From the IMG/VR virus record IMGVR_UViG_3300048113_000477, positions 1-31,057 of that record: 31,057 bases of DNA; one strand, given 5' to 3'. Under the pieces are notes generated by a model that searched no databases, was not told the DNA's origin, and saw only the letters and a list, made by a program, of their open reading frames with translations. Position numbers and translations under genes: made by a program. Positions 19,334 to 28,767 of this stretch are shown piece after piece. Every line of letters begins with the position of its first letter. The stretch's first letter is position 1. Source of the stretch: a virus.

Positions 19334-19479
19334 TTCTCTTTACGCAAGTTAAGGGCTAACTTCTGAATGAAGTCATCAATCTTTGCGAGGATTTCATTGT
19401 CTCGCAGAGAGGGGGTTACATTAGCAATCACCGAGGCGGCTGCTACGATGGCAGTGATATATGTAATTACAATTTCCAT
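19330..19479 (-). CDS. Very small membrane protein
   Basis: 49 aa: 'MEIVITYITAIVAAASVIAN' is one transmembrane helix, followed by 'LRDNEILAKIDDFIQKLALN', an amphipathic helix. TAATG overlap with the preceding gene, ATGA with the next. Possibly an antiholin or accessory of the lysis cassette; unproven. Confidence 0.6.
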   Translation of the reverse strand: MEIVITYITAIVAAASVIANVTPSLRDNEILAKIDDFIQKLALNLRKEK

Positions 19480-19661
19480 TATTCTGCTTCCTGTATGGTT
19501 AGAGTTCCAGCTTCTACTTGACGCATGATTTCGTCATAGTGGCGGTTGCCAGCCGTGGGAGGCACAGACATTTCTACGCCATCAATAATTATTTGTATTC
19601 TGACATTATTAGAAAATTCAGAAGAAACATATTGAGCGTTTGTAATATTCATTTCGTTCAT
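19479..19661 (-). CDS. Small conserved protein downstream of tail-fibre genes
   Basis: 60 aa: 'NITNAQYVSSEFSNNVRIQI', 'IDGVEMSVPPTAGNRHYDEI', 'QVEAGTLTIQEAE'. The 'V....IDGv.msVP...gNRhY.eI...V..G.L.I..a' pattern is common in small phage proteins next to fibre genes of marine phages. It may be a fibre-associated or assembly factor. GGAG stands 9 nt before the ATG. Confidence 0.65.
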   Translation of the reverse strand: MNEMNITNAQYVSSEFSNNVRIQIIIDGVEMSVPPTAGNRHYDEIMRQVEAGTLTIQEAE

Positions 19662-19663
19662 CT

Positions 19664-20722
19664 TTACAACTCCGCATCTGCTGTATATTTATCAAAAACA
19701 GCAAAGGCCCTACCAGTGTTATTGGCTCTAGCTACAATTCTAATATTCTCTGCATTATCACTTGTATGTATCGCAGGATTACTTTGCAAATTAGAGGTTG
19801 AGCCATATGTGATAGTTGCAGATGGGGCAGTCCTCATTGTAACTGTTCTGCTAGAGGCATAATGCAAATAATTGCTAATACCAAAATATCCATCAAACGG
19901 TCCGTAAATATTACCAAAATCAACCACTTGATAATACCTTTGACACAACGCCAACTCTTCACCATAGCTGCGATGCTCAAACTCGGTGGCTACTGAGCCT
20001 ACTTCGAGTTGAACGCCTGTAATATACCAGTTGTTATTTGTGCTGCCCAACAAGTCTAAGTTGTCCGAAGCGCAACTCGCATTGCCATTATCTCCCCAAG
20101 CATCAGCGGTAGCACCATCTCGGTTTGTGCCAGCACCTTGCCAAAAAAGAATAGACATGCCGTGGTTAGTCCCTGTTGGCTTAGTCTCACCTGTGCTGCT
20201 ATCCAACGTAATAGTTTCTGTTTTCTTTTCCCAAGTGTCGGCAACAGAAATGGAATAGGTGAAGGGGTAAATGCGTGTAGCTATGTTATTTTCTACACTG
20301 TTGTTATCACTCAACTTAAGTGCAGCTGAGAAAGAACCAGTGCGATTAGACTTGACCCAAAAACTAACTGTAACACTGTCAGGATTAGCTTCGTAAAACT
20401 TAAGCCAATTCATATTCTGCGCTTCAATTTGCTGCTGAAAATACATTTGGTTGTTTGCGTCTTGAGATGTGTCTTGAGTCGTGCAAGCAATCTTGTTGCT
20501 GTAAGTAAAACCATTAGGTGCATCTGTTGATTGCTCAACGCTATAAACACCAGTTCCCATTGTGTATGCTAGCATTTCCCAACGGTCTAGATGAAAGGCC
20601 GCGCTACTCTGCGATGTAAAGCTAGTCCCACGCTGCGCCACGTTCATAGCACCATTGATAATCAGGTTGCGCCGCCCGGAGGGGGTGCTGGGAATTTGCG
20701 CTAGTTCTCTTGCGTTACTCAT
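19664..20722 (-). CDS. Receptor-binding-like tail protein with lectin-type beta-sandwich
   Basis: 352 aa. The N-terminal 'PSGRRNLIINGAMNVAQRGT' opens many marine phage tail proteins. The centre contains 'VTVSFWVKSNRTGSF' and 'WYITGVQLEVGSVATEFEHR', typical of carbohydrate-binding jelly-roll domains (CBM4-like), with 'SYGEELALCQRYYQ' following. The C-terminal 90 residues form a separate beta domain. It starts in a TAATG overlap with the fibre gene, so it probably sits on or with the fibre and contacts surface glycans. The specific receptor is unknown. Confidence 0.75.
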   Translation of the reverse strand: MSNARELAQIPSTPSGRRNLIINGAMNVAQRGTSFTSQSSAAFHLDRWEMLAYTMGTGVYSVEQSTDAPNGFTYSNKIACTTQDTSQDANNQMYFQQQIEAQNMNWLKFYEANPDSVTVSFWVKSNRTGSFSAALKLSDNNSVENNIATRIYPFTYSISVADTWEKKTETITLDSSTGETKPTGTNHGMSILFWQGAGTNRDGATADAWGDNGNASCASDNLDLLGSTNNNWYITGVQLEVGSVATEFEHRSYGEELALCQRYYQVVDFGNIYGPFDGYFGISNYLHYASSRTVTMRTAPSATITYGSTSNLQSNPAIHTSDNAENIRIVARANNTGRAFAVFDKYTADAEL

Positions 20723-23130
20723 TATTCAGCCTCCAGTGCGGCAACTTTAGTTTCCAGTGTTTCAATCTTGGTGATTGCCTCTTGCAGGGCTGCGGTCAGC
20801 AACGGCACAAGTTTGGCTTGGTCGATGCCCTGATATTCTGGATTACCATCCTCATCAACTGCATCTTTTTCGCCGTGAACTGCCTCTGGCACAACCGTTT
20901 GCGCTTCGTGTGCAATAAAGCCATCGACAGTAGTGTCAGCATCAGCAATAAAGTTAAAGCGTGATGGGTTGAGTTGCTTAACACGCTCAATGCCATCTGT
21001 AATTCCAGTGACGTTTTCCTTGAGGCGGTAATCAGAAGTGGTGTTGTAGGCCACGCTTGTGCCAGTGGATGTAATACTACCCTTCTGATTGCCTCCGCCC
21101 GTCCCCCCAACACGAAAGTCACACAGATAACGAGTCCCGCTTGTAGCGGTGTGTGCAACAGTTAAGGCACCATAAGTAGCGTTGCTGTTTTCTACCATCA
21201 TACCAAATTGAGAGCCGCTAGTTTTTGCGTGAAGTTTTGCTAATCCGCTTGTCAGCCCCACCAGCACATTCCCGCTGCTGTCGATGCTGACCTTCTCCGA
21301 ATTATTATAACGAATTTGAAAACTGTCGCTTGCGCTGGCGTCTTGCTGTAAATTCCAGTAGTTGCCGCTGTCACCCAAAAGTTTAAGTGTCGGGTCGGCA
21401 GTTGCACCCGTACATTCAACAGTTACACCGCCAAACGAAGGGGTAACGACATGAAGAGTATCCGCAGGCGAACTCGTGCCGATGCCTACGCGATTGTTCG
21501 TGCTGTCAACATACAGTGTGTCAGTGTCAACAGTCAGGTCGCCATTGACTGCGACATTACCACTAAACGTGCCGCCCGTGCTGGCAGCAACCGTGTCAGA
21601 CACAGTAAAGGATTTGAACGCAATGACATTCAACTCGTCACCCGCAGCAGCACCTACAGTCAACACAATGCTAGTGCCGGAGGTAGCCGTATAGTCAGTG
21701 CCGTTTTCCAGCACAATGCCATTCAAGGTAACAATCAGGTTAGCCGCTGTGTAAGACAGCGTAGCCGAGTTATCGTCAGAACCAGTAAAGGTAGTCTGCC
21801 CAACTGTTGCCGTGTAGTTGTATTCTAAGATAGATGCTGTGCCAGCAGACGAGGCAGCAATCCAGTTAGCACCATCATATACGCGCATCTCATTTGCAGT
21901 GCTGTTGAAGTATAATGCGCCTTCCACCAAAGCGTCACCGTCATTATCGACTGTCGGGTCGGCTGTAAAACTTCCTAAATAAGTGTCATCGAAATTATCG
22001 AAGGCAGCAGCCGCAGCAGCAGCACTGTTAGCAGCCGCCGTAGCAGAGCCAGAGGCAGCAGTAGCAGATGTAGCAGCATTGGTTGCGCTAGTAGCAGCGT
22101 TGGTTTCAGACGTAGCAGCAGCAGTGGCAGAGGAGGAGGAGTTGGTAGCTGATGTAGCGGCGTTACTTGCGCTGGTAGAGGCAGCAGAAGCACTTGAGGC
22201 TGCGTTGGTTTCGCTCGTGCCAGCATTAGTTTCGCTGGTTGCCGCAGCAGTAGCACTATTAGCCGATGCAGTAGCACTCGTAGCAGACGCAGAGGCACTC
22301 GTGGAGGCCGCGCTGGCTGAGTTTGAGGCATTGGTAGCCGAGGTTGCAGCATTAGTCTCAGAGGTAGCCGCATTGGTTTCTGAGGTGGCAGCAGCAGTGG
22401 CAGACGCAGCAGCTTCGCTGGCCTTAGTTGTAGCAGTCGTGGCGTTGGTGGCTGCGTTTTGAATGGCAGTCAGGTTGTCTGTAACGTTTTGCATATTGGT
22501 CGTTTGACCAGCAACAGTCGTTACGTTTGCATTGTTAGTTGCCACAGTTGTTACATCGCTAGAAATGCCAGCAACAGTAGTTACGTTAGCAGAGATGCCA
22601 GCAACAGTAGAAATATCAGCCTTAATCTGAGCCACAGTGTTTGTATCGGCAATGGTCGGGCCGACCTCAACAGCACCAGTGGTTGCATTAAACGCAAGAA
22701 CCGTTCCCTTCCTAGTGTCCTTATTGGCAAGGACGAGGGTAGCGGATGTATCAGAGTCAGAAAGACGAAGGCCACGATCAGCCAAGTCCTTCATGTCTGC
22801 AATCATAGCAACGACTTTATCCAGTTCGGTGTTCAGTGACGCGACTTGGAATGGGCCGGAGGTGGGGAAGTCAGTTACACGTTCAAGGGTAACATCACGA
22901 GTAATAACGACAACATCATTGAGAGTAGCACCAGTTACCAGTGTAATGCTGCCAGTCGAGCCGCTACCACCAGTTACACTGTAATGCGTTGTCAGCGTTT
23001 GAAGAGTGTCATTGACATACACATTCAAGTCTGAGGCATCAAAGAACTCGAATGGGACTGTAAATGCAGTCTGCCCTGCCGTAGCAGTATAGGAGATACG
23101 AGGGCTGTTATCGCTAATTAAAATAGTCAT
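20722..23130 (-). CDS. Tail fibre with T7-type N-terminus and S74 chaperone domain
   Basis: 802 aa. Residues 1-150 follow the T7 gp17 N-terminal attachment domain ('ISYTATAGQTAFTVPFEFFD', 'DVVVITRDVTLERVTDFPTS', 'LNTELDKVVAMIADMKD'). Then come TVAGIS.NVTTV repeats (about 165-210), an Ala/Ser/Thr coiled shaft (231-378), and beta domains. The C-terminus is an intramolecular chaperone of the peptidase S74 type: 'SDYRLKENV' with the candidate cleavage serine S699, 'GFIAHEAQTVVPEAVHG' and a coiled 'ITKIETLETKVAALEA' end. The chaperone trimerises the fibre and is then cut off. AGGA stands before the ATG. Confidence 0.9.
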   Translation of the reverse strand: MTILISDNSPRISYTATAGQTAFTVPFEFFDASDLNVYVNDTLQTLTTHYSVTGGSGSTGSITLVTGATLNDVVVITRDVTLERVTDFPTSGPFQVASLNTELDKVVAMIADMKDLADRGLRLSDSDTSATLVLANKDTRKGTVLAFNATTGAVEVGPTIADTNTVAQIKADISTVAGISANVTTVAGISSDVTTVATNNANVTTVAGQTTNMQNVTDNLTAIQNAATNATTATTKASEAAASATAAATSETNAATSETNAATSATNASNSASAASTSASASATSATASANSATAAATSETNAGTSETNAASSASAASTSASNAATSATNSSSSATAAATSETNAATSATNAATSATAASGSATAAANSAAAAAAAFDNFDDTYLGSFTADPTVDNDGDALVEGALYFNSTANEMRVYDGANWIAASSAGTASILEYNYTATVGQTTFTGSDDNSATLSYTAANLIVTLNGIVLENGTDYTATSGTSIVLTVGAAAGDELNVIAFKSFTVSDTVAASTGGTFSGNVAVNGDLTVDTDTLYVDSTNNRVGIGTSSPADTLHVVTPSFGGVTVECTGATADPTLKLLGDSGNYWNLQQDASASDSFQIRYNNSEKVSIDSSGNVLVGLTSGLAKLHAKTSGSQFGMMVENSNATYGALTVAHTATSGTRYLCDFRVGGTGGGNQKGSITSTGTSVAYNTTSDYRLKENVTGITDGIERVKQLNPSRFNFIADADTTVDGFIAHEAQTVVPEAVHGEKDAVDEDGNPEYQGIDQAKLVPLLTAALQEAITKIETLETKVAALEAE
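21999..22440 (-). repeat. Ala/Ser/Thr/Asn-rich shaft repeats in the fibre gene
   Basis: About 148 codons consist of short units such as 'SETNAATSATNASNSASAAS', giving many near-identical 21- to 33-bp repeats. This low-complexity shaft resembles lambda Stf-like fibres. It can expand or contract by slipped pairing, so fibre length may vary between virions of a population. Confidence 0.85.
22500..22640 (-). repeat. TVAGIS/NVTTV repeats in the fibre gene
   Basis: Four to five units of about 7-14 codons ('ISTVAGISANVTTVAGISSD', then 'VTTVATNNANVTTVAGQ') are repeated at DNA level ('ccagcaacagtagttacgtt'-like). A beta or coiled spacer between the attachment domain and the shaft. Confidence 0.7.
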
Positions 23131-23168
23131 GGGTGAATCCTATCACAAGTGTTGTTTGCCATAAACGG

Positions 23169-26100
23169 TTATCTCTCATTTATTATGCCGATGTCTTCCG
23201 ACAGGTCGGCTAAATCATATTGCCACGGGATTGTTAAAAAATTTGGCGTATTTCTTGCCAACTCTCTAACGCCCTCATCCACATCGCCATTTACAAAGTT
23301 CGAGATTGTTTTGCCGTAACCATGCAGCAAGCCAGCAGGCGCGCCAAGCGGCGCGGACACAGCATCATATCCGTCAATTCCATAATACTTAGGCTTAATG
23401 AAAGACTTTTTCTCATCAATAACCCCAGCACCAGCCAGCACTTCAAGGCCCGTGTAAGCTATGTCTCCATAGATTCCAGCTAAACCAGCATAGTCAACAG
23501 ACCGGGCTAGTATATCTTGAGGGCTATTGTTTTCAAACCACCAGTCAGACTTACGCATTTTTAACACACCATAACCAAGTGCAACGGCTGACATTACTTG
23601 CACCGCGCGATGTCGTTGTGTTGGGTCTGCAAGTCGGGCAGTAACACGAGGCAAAGCACCAAGACCAAAACTCATAAAGACAAATGGTAAGGCTAATGCG
23701 CCATCAGAAACCTTAACAAGCTTTTCCTCTCCCACTGTCAGGCGCGGATCAGGTTCAAGGCCGAGTGGCTTCATCCATTTTCTATACTTTACATAAACTG
23801 CACCACGAACAAGAATTGGTTTATCTGCGTTAGAAGCAATCACAACAGTATTATGAATACCTGTTTCTAGCGCATTTACAAAAGACTGTTTAGCCGCGCG
23901 ATCTTTTGCTGTTCGCCCGCTCCACTCGCTTACATTCGCAAAGAACAATGAGTTTGGTTTGCTATACGGAGTTTCGCCAGCATCATTTTTAATGTTAGCT
24001 ATATTCTTAGCTGTGTCTTCGTCAATCCCCATACGAGCAAGAAAGGCAATATCTTTAGGATCAATCTTGCCATCTTGCCACTCAATAGAATGTTTAATAA
24101 TCCGGCTAGAACGCAACATGGCATCCATGCTCCGCCACATTTTTGTCATAGGAGTAAGAAAGCTGCCGACAACAGGAAGAGAATGGTATCGCTGCATAAT
24201 AGAGTTAATCAGTTTTTCCTCACGATACATTTCGCCCAAGCGAGTATTATCAGAGGTAATTCTGTTGTTCATGCCTGTTTGTGTGTAACCCAATGCCTCT
24301 ACATACTCTGCATTTTCTTTGCGGGAAAGTTGAGCGGTGGCTCGGTCGATCGGGCTAGTCACTAAATCAAACCACGGCTTTAATCCGTGTTGACCAATAA
24401 TGCCATGAAAGTCGCCCATAGTAGCTTGAGCCGCACGACCAAGATATGTTGCTTGAGTTAAGTTCTTTAACACGTTAGCAAAGCGACCAGTCCATCGCCC
24501 CGGGTCTGTAATAATTGCACCGCGCAATGAGTCAAAGTCAGCAACCATGTCTCTCTTGTAATCTTGAATGGCCTTATTGCTATATCCAGCTTTGGTTAAA
24601 TCAATTTCTGCCTGTTGCAAAAACTCATCAAAACTTTGATTGCCAAAAAACTTTCGATACTCAATAGACAGTGCCATTTTGCGGACATAATCATTCAAGA
24701 TTGATGGGTCTGTATGAATGAACTTAAGAAGTTCGTAATCTGGAATATTACCAAGACTTCTAAAGTTTACAAATTGACTGCTTAACTTGCCAGACACAGA
24801 TGGATCATAAGCATCAGTGCTAATAATAGTGTCAACAATACGCTCGGCACGTTCTCTTGCGCCAAGCTGAACATAATCACCAACAGCATCGTCCCAGTAA
24901 GATGACCGCTCATCTGGAGAATACCTTATAATTAACTGAATCAACTCCTCTTGCATCTGAGGGTTGGCTGCGATTTCTTTTGAGCGATATAGTCGGCTCA
25001 GGTAGTTTTGTTTTTGCTTAAACTCAGGTAGCCCATCCAACAATCGTTTTTTTCTTTCAAGGTTTTTAAGTTGTCTTTGAAGCAGCGAGTCTAGATTGCT
25101 TCCCTTTTCAATAGCATCTTGCAGATATGCCTTGTTAATTAAATCAATTTCGTCTTTTGTTGTCTTAATTAAAGACGGAATGTTTTCAACACCATCCATT
25201 AGGCCAACAGCTTTGGCCTTCTCAAGAATGTCATCATAAACTTTGTTAATTTTGCCAATAGCTTTCTTTTCATAGTCAGTAAGTGACCGAGAAAAAGATG
25301 GGTCAGCCATTTTTGCCCGGAGATGAATCAAATCAGAAAACTCCTCCGAGAAGCTATTTGTTCCAGACATTTTCTTTGTAAGAAACTCGTCGCGTTGACC
25401 AAATACAGAAGGGGCTTCCGTTAAGTCGCTTGCATTTTGCACTTGTAAGTCTTGCAACTCAGCAATCAGATTGTTCAAATCTGTTTCATACTTGCGAGTA
25501 TTGGTTTCAATAGATTGCACACCCAATCCCTCAACATTCCTATCGAGGGTTACAGCATTGTTCTCAACCAAATCAGCGTGTTTCTTTTTATAGTAGTCAG
25601 GCAAGTCCGAAGCACGAGTTCGTTTCAACGGAGTGGGAATCATGTTGAAAAGAGGGTGGTCAGAAAGAAGTGTTTTTCTTTGACCATAGCCCGATGTCAT
25701 TTGTTTTAATGCGCGTTCATTTGTTTTATCAATCCACTTCACAAGCGTTTCTGGGTCTTGTGGGCGACCTGATTGACGCGCAACCTCACGATGGACAAGA
25801 AACTCCATGTATTCAATCGGGCTTGGAATATCCATTTGAGCCAGTGGCTTTGCTCCTTTAATTTCAGGCTTAGTCCACGGCTTCCTGTAAAAGTTTTCAA
25901 CTACTTGCTCATAGTTAATGTTGACACCATCTTTGGCTAATTCAACGCCATCGCCGCGTTCATTTACTTTGCCTTCATAGTTCAGCTTAACCCCATCAAC
26001 CTCATCACCGAGAGTTGTGCCACGCATAGTGCCAACCTCAAAGTTTCGTTGCGCTGCATTGCCGCTTGGAATTAGATTTCTTGCAACAGATGGAACAGCA

Positions 26101-26657
26101 CCAACCAAGCCACCAAGCCCGGTATTAGCAGCCATATTAACTGCAACTTCTGTGGGGGTAGCAAGATCATCAAATGGAACGCGGATAGCCTCAGAGACAC
26201 CACCAACCACAGCACCACCTTTAGCACCAGCTTTGAAGGCTTGCCTAACGCCCATAGTGCCAGTAACCATGCCACCGATGCCCTTCATAATAGGCACGGG
26301 GAAAGCAAGGTTAAGGGGATCAAGAAGACCAGCTACCAACGAATTAAACATACCAGACTGCCCCAGCACGGAACGTCTCTCCATGTTTTTATTTATAGAG
26401 TTTACTTTGAAATCAAAGTGTTCCTGATTCCTTGCGCCAACCAAATGCTCGGCATACTCTTCATGCCCCTTAACAGCTTGAGCAAAGTCAAAGTCTGGGT
26501 CACGCGGAGCATCCGCAAAGTCTATAAGTTCGTGTGCAAAGTCTGCAATCGGAGCATACTGATAACCCAACTGAGCCTGTAGAGTTTCCACAAAGCTTGC
26601 AGGGGTATTAGATGTTTGGGAGTTACCAAAGTCAGCAGTGTAAACTGGACGCTTCAT
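23169..26657 (-). CDS. Large internal virion (ejection) protein, gp16-like
   Basis: 1162 aa. Very long, helical, with hydrophobic stretches near residues 105-165 ('LLDPLNLAFPVPIMKGIGGM', 'GGAVVGGVSEAI') and near 1020-1120 ('LALPFVFMSFGLGALP', 'AGLAGIYGDIAYTGLEVL'). The C-terminal third has 'NALETGIHNTVVIASNADKP', resembling the 'd..vvt.gv.DkPlf' segment near the end of T7-like core proteins. In T7 these are ejected and form the channel through the envelope. No transglycosylase motif is recognisable at the N-terminus, unlike T7 gp16. AAGGAAG is upstream of the ATG. Confidence 0.78.
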   Translation of the reverse strand: MKRPVYTADFGNSQTSNTPASFVETLQAQLGYQYAPIADFAHELIDFADAPRDPDFDFAQAVKGHEEYAEHLVGARNQEHFDFKVNSINKNMERRSVLGQSGMFNSLVAGLLDPLNLAFPVPIMKGIGGMVTGTMGVRQAFKAGAKGGAVVGGVSEAIRVPFDDLATPTEVAVNMAANTGLGGLVGAVPSVARNLIPSGNAAQRNFEVGTMRGTTLGDEVDGVKLNYEGKVNERGDGVELAKDGVNINYEQVVENFYRKPWTKPEIKGAKPLAQMDIPSPIEYMEFLVHREVARQSGRPQDPETLVKWIDKTNERALKQMTSGYGQRKTLLSDHPLFNMIPTPLKRTRASDLPDYYKKKHADLVENNAVTLDRNVEGLGVQSIETNTRKYETDLNNLIAELQDLQVQNASDLTEAPSVFGQRDEFLTKKMSGTNSFSEEFSDLIHLRAKMADPSFSRSLTDYEKKAIGKINKVYDDILEKAKAVGLMDGVENIPSLIKTTKDEIDLINKAYLQDAIEKGSNLDSLLQRQLKNLERKKRLLDGLPEFKQKQNYLSRLYRSKEIAANPQMQEELIQLIIRYSPDERSSYWDDAVGDYVQLGARERAERIVDTIISTDAYDPSVSGKLSSQFVNFRSLGNIPDYELLKFIHTDPSILNDYVRKMALSIEYRKFFGNQSFDEFLQQAEIDLTKAGYSNKAIQDYKRDMVADFDSLRGAIITDPGRWTGRFANVLKNLTQATYLGRAAQATMGDFHGIIGQHGLKPWFDLVTSPIDRATAQLSRKENAEYVEALGYTQTGMNNRITSDNTRLGEMYREEKLINSIMQRYHSLPVVGSFLTPMTKMWRSMDAMLRSSRIIKHSIEWQDGKIDPKDIAFLARMGIDEDTAKNIANIKNDAGETPYSKPNSLFFANVSEWSGRTAKDRAAKQSFVNALETGIHNTVVIASNADKPILVRGAVYVKYRKWMKPLGLEPDPRLTVGEEKLVKVSDGALALPFVFMSFGLGALPRVTARLADPTQRHRAVQVMSAVALGYGVLKMRKSDWWFENNSPQDILARSVDYAGLAGIYGDIAYTGLEVLAGAGVIDEKKSFIKPKYYGIDGYDAVSAPLGAPAGLLHGYGKTISNFVNGDVDEGVRELARNTPNFLTIPWQYDLADLSEDIGIINER

Positions 26658-26669
26658 ATAAAGGCTTCC

Positions 26670-28766
26670 TTATCTTGCAACCATTAAAGCAGCATCTTCC
26701 GGAGAAAGATCACCAATACCCTGTGGGGTTGTGTTTACAATTAAATTGTGCCTACGGATTGCTTCATCTTTTTTCTGCTCTGTGCGGCGATCCATAAACT
26801 GTTTAATTGCAGCAGCACCAAAAGATACCTGTCGCCCATTTGCGTTATACATCGGCGTTCCATCAGGTCTTACGAACTTATATTGAGCGGTATTGTTTGC
26901 ACCCATCTCGACATCAAGATAGTAATCAACACCCAAAGTAGGTTTCTTATAAGCTGGAACTCTGCCAGCTGCGTCCGGCTCTGGTTTGTAAAAAGACAAA
27001 AGAAGATTATTCATCTGTGAATCAAAAACCTTCAACTGCTCTCTATCAAGAAAAGCTTCTGGAGCATAACGGCTTCTCGCCTCAACACCCTTTTGTTGTC
27101 GCACTATAGATGGTCGAATATATTGACTTGCTACATAGTTTTGTCGATACGCGCTAGTAACAACAGAGTCAAGATTAGCCCGGTCAGACAAAGCAACGGC
27201 AATACCAAAGTCAGCCATTTCAGCAATATGCTCTGGCAAAATTTCTCCGAAATACTTTCCACCAAGCGCGCCGGGTCTATCTTTCAGATACTTAATCATC
27301 ATGCTTTGCATATCTTTCATAGGCTCACCAGACTTGGTGATCGTAGAAAAGTTTTCGCTCAATACAGAATGAAGAGTATCTAAATCTTCTGGTTTGTTTT
27401 GGGGTATGCGCCGAGCATATGCCAATGCCTTTTGGGGGTCATCGCCATAGTTTTGCATAAGGCTATCAAGCCTAATTAAAAATCCGGCCTCATCTTTAAG
27501 GCCATATTCAGAAAGATTTCCGTTATATTGTGTAGAAACATTTCTGTATAAATCTACAGCATTTCTGATTTGATCGTCACCAACCTCGCTTAAAAACTTT
27601 AGAGAGTCAAAAGCGCGAACCATTTCGCTGGAAGCAAATGGGGCGTTCAAAGCTATCTGAACAAGATTATTATGAGCCTCTGGAGCTTGGGTAAACATAT
27701 TGGCAGCATTGATTCCAACACCAGCATAAACAAGGTCGAGGTCATCCTGATTAGCTTTGGTTAATTCTGCGGGAAACCCATCGCTCATAAGATTTTGCAC
27801 ATTAAGCTGAGAAGACACAACTTGTTGCTGCTTAAACTTTGCCTCTCTAAGTGAAGAAAGAAAACTGTTTAGTGTATTTTTCCTTGCTGTTTCAGAGGAT
27901 GTTTCTTCAATAAAATCCTCAAGCCACGGCATATCTTTTTTGATTGCATCTGGAATAACACCAGATTCAACACTGGTTTCAAACAAAACCAACTCTTGAT
28001 ACCCATAACCCTTTACTGCATTTTGGATGCGACCATTGCGAAGCTGGTCGTTAAGTATGTTAGTTAACTCCCTACGCTTTTCTCCAGTCATATTGAAGAA
28101 CTGAATTGCATTGTTATCTAGGTCATCTAGAACAAGCTGTGCTGTGGTTTGCGCTTCTTCAAAGTCACCATTCAAAGCATAACTGCCGACCATGCCAATA
28201 GTCCGGCGAATGTCTAACTCATACTGAGAGCGTGACAGTTCTTGTTCTTGATTAAACTTTTGAGTTTTAATATCTGCAACATTACGTTGACGCAAAACAC
28301 CAGCATCATTAAGAAACGCACTAGCTACCGCATCACCACCGGAAGCGGAAAGATTCTTGGCAGTCTCATCCATCCAAGTGCTGAAGTTACGAGAGAACTC
28401 TTCTTCTGTTCTATATAGCTGACGAAACTCTATCGCTGTATTGACAGACTGCTCCTTGAGAGCAACTGCATACTTCTTGTTTAACTCTTGCTGTGCAGTC
28501 TCATAGCCAACCCTGCCCAAGCTTGAGGGCGGATCGTGATAAACTACCTGTCCATTCTCATCAAGAGCCTGAACCTTTGCGGCAAAGTCCTTACCAGCCC
28601 TTACTTGGCGCGTTTCTTCAAGTTGAAAAAAGCTACTCGCAACAGACCCAAGAGCCTCAGCTTTTTGCGCTAAGACTTTATCCTCGCCCGAAGCAAGACG
28701 AACAACACCAATTGGTTTGTTAAGGACACCTTGCCCGGCGCGTGTTCTTTTAATCTCAACAGCCAT
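26670..28766 (-). CDS. Internal virion protein, gp15-like
   Basis: 698 aa, almost fully helical. It begins 'MAVEIKRTRAGQGVLNKPIG' and has a long run of charged helices ('RSQYELDIRRTIGMVGSYAL', 'VLFETSVESGVIPDAIKKDM'). Size and place between a small helical protein and the very large one equal T7 gp14-gp15-gp16. It should form the middle of the ejection tunnel. Sequence similarity to T7 itself is not visible. GAGGATAG lies just before the ATG. Confidence 0.75.
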   Translation of the reverse strand: MAVEIKRTRAGQGVLNKPIGVVRLASGEDKVLAQKAEALGSVASSFFQLEETRQVRAGKDFAAKVQALDENGQVVYHDPPSSLGRVGYETAQQELNKKYAVALKEQSVNTAIEFRQLYRTEEEFSRNFSTWMDETAKNLSASGGDAVASAFLNDAGVLRQRNVADIKTQKFNQEQELSRSQYELDIRRTIGMVGSYALNGDFEEAQTTAQLVLDDLDNNAIQFFNMTGEKRRELTNILNDQLRNGRIQNAVKGYGYQELVLFETSVESGVIPDAIKKDMPWLEDFIEETSSETARKNTLNSFLSSLREAKFKQQQVVSSQLNVQNLMSDGFPAELTKANQDDLDLVYAGVGINAANMFTQAPEAHNNLVQIALNAPFASSEMVRAFDSLKFLSEVGDDQIRNAVDLYRNVSTQYNGNLSEYGLKDEAGFLIRLDSLMQNYGDDPQKALAYARRIPQNKPEDLDTLHSVLSENFSTITKSGEPMKDMQSMMIKYLKDRPGALGGKYFGEILPEHIAEMADFGIAVALSDRANLDSVVTSAYRQNYVASQYIRPSIVRQQKGVEARSRYAPEAFLDREQLKVFDSQMNNLLLSFYKPEPDAAGRVPAYKKPTLGVDYYLDVEMGANNTAQYKFVRPDGTPMYNANGRQVSFGAAAIKQFMDRRTEQKKDEAIRRHNLIVNTTPQGIGDLSPEDAALMVAR

Positions 28767-28767
28767 G

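Noticed and set aside
21983-22462. 159-codon open frame on the plus strand rich in Ala, Val and Glu
   Set aside because: It is the antisense of the fibre gene's Ala/Ser/Thr repeats. The repetitive GC-rich codons keep the opposite strand open. No ribosome site.
20722-23130. Diversity-generating retroelement acting on the fibre
   Set aside because: No reverse transcriptase gene and no template repeat copy of a fibre segment elsewhere in the window.
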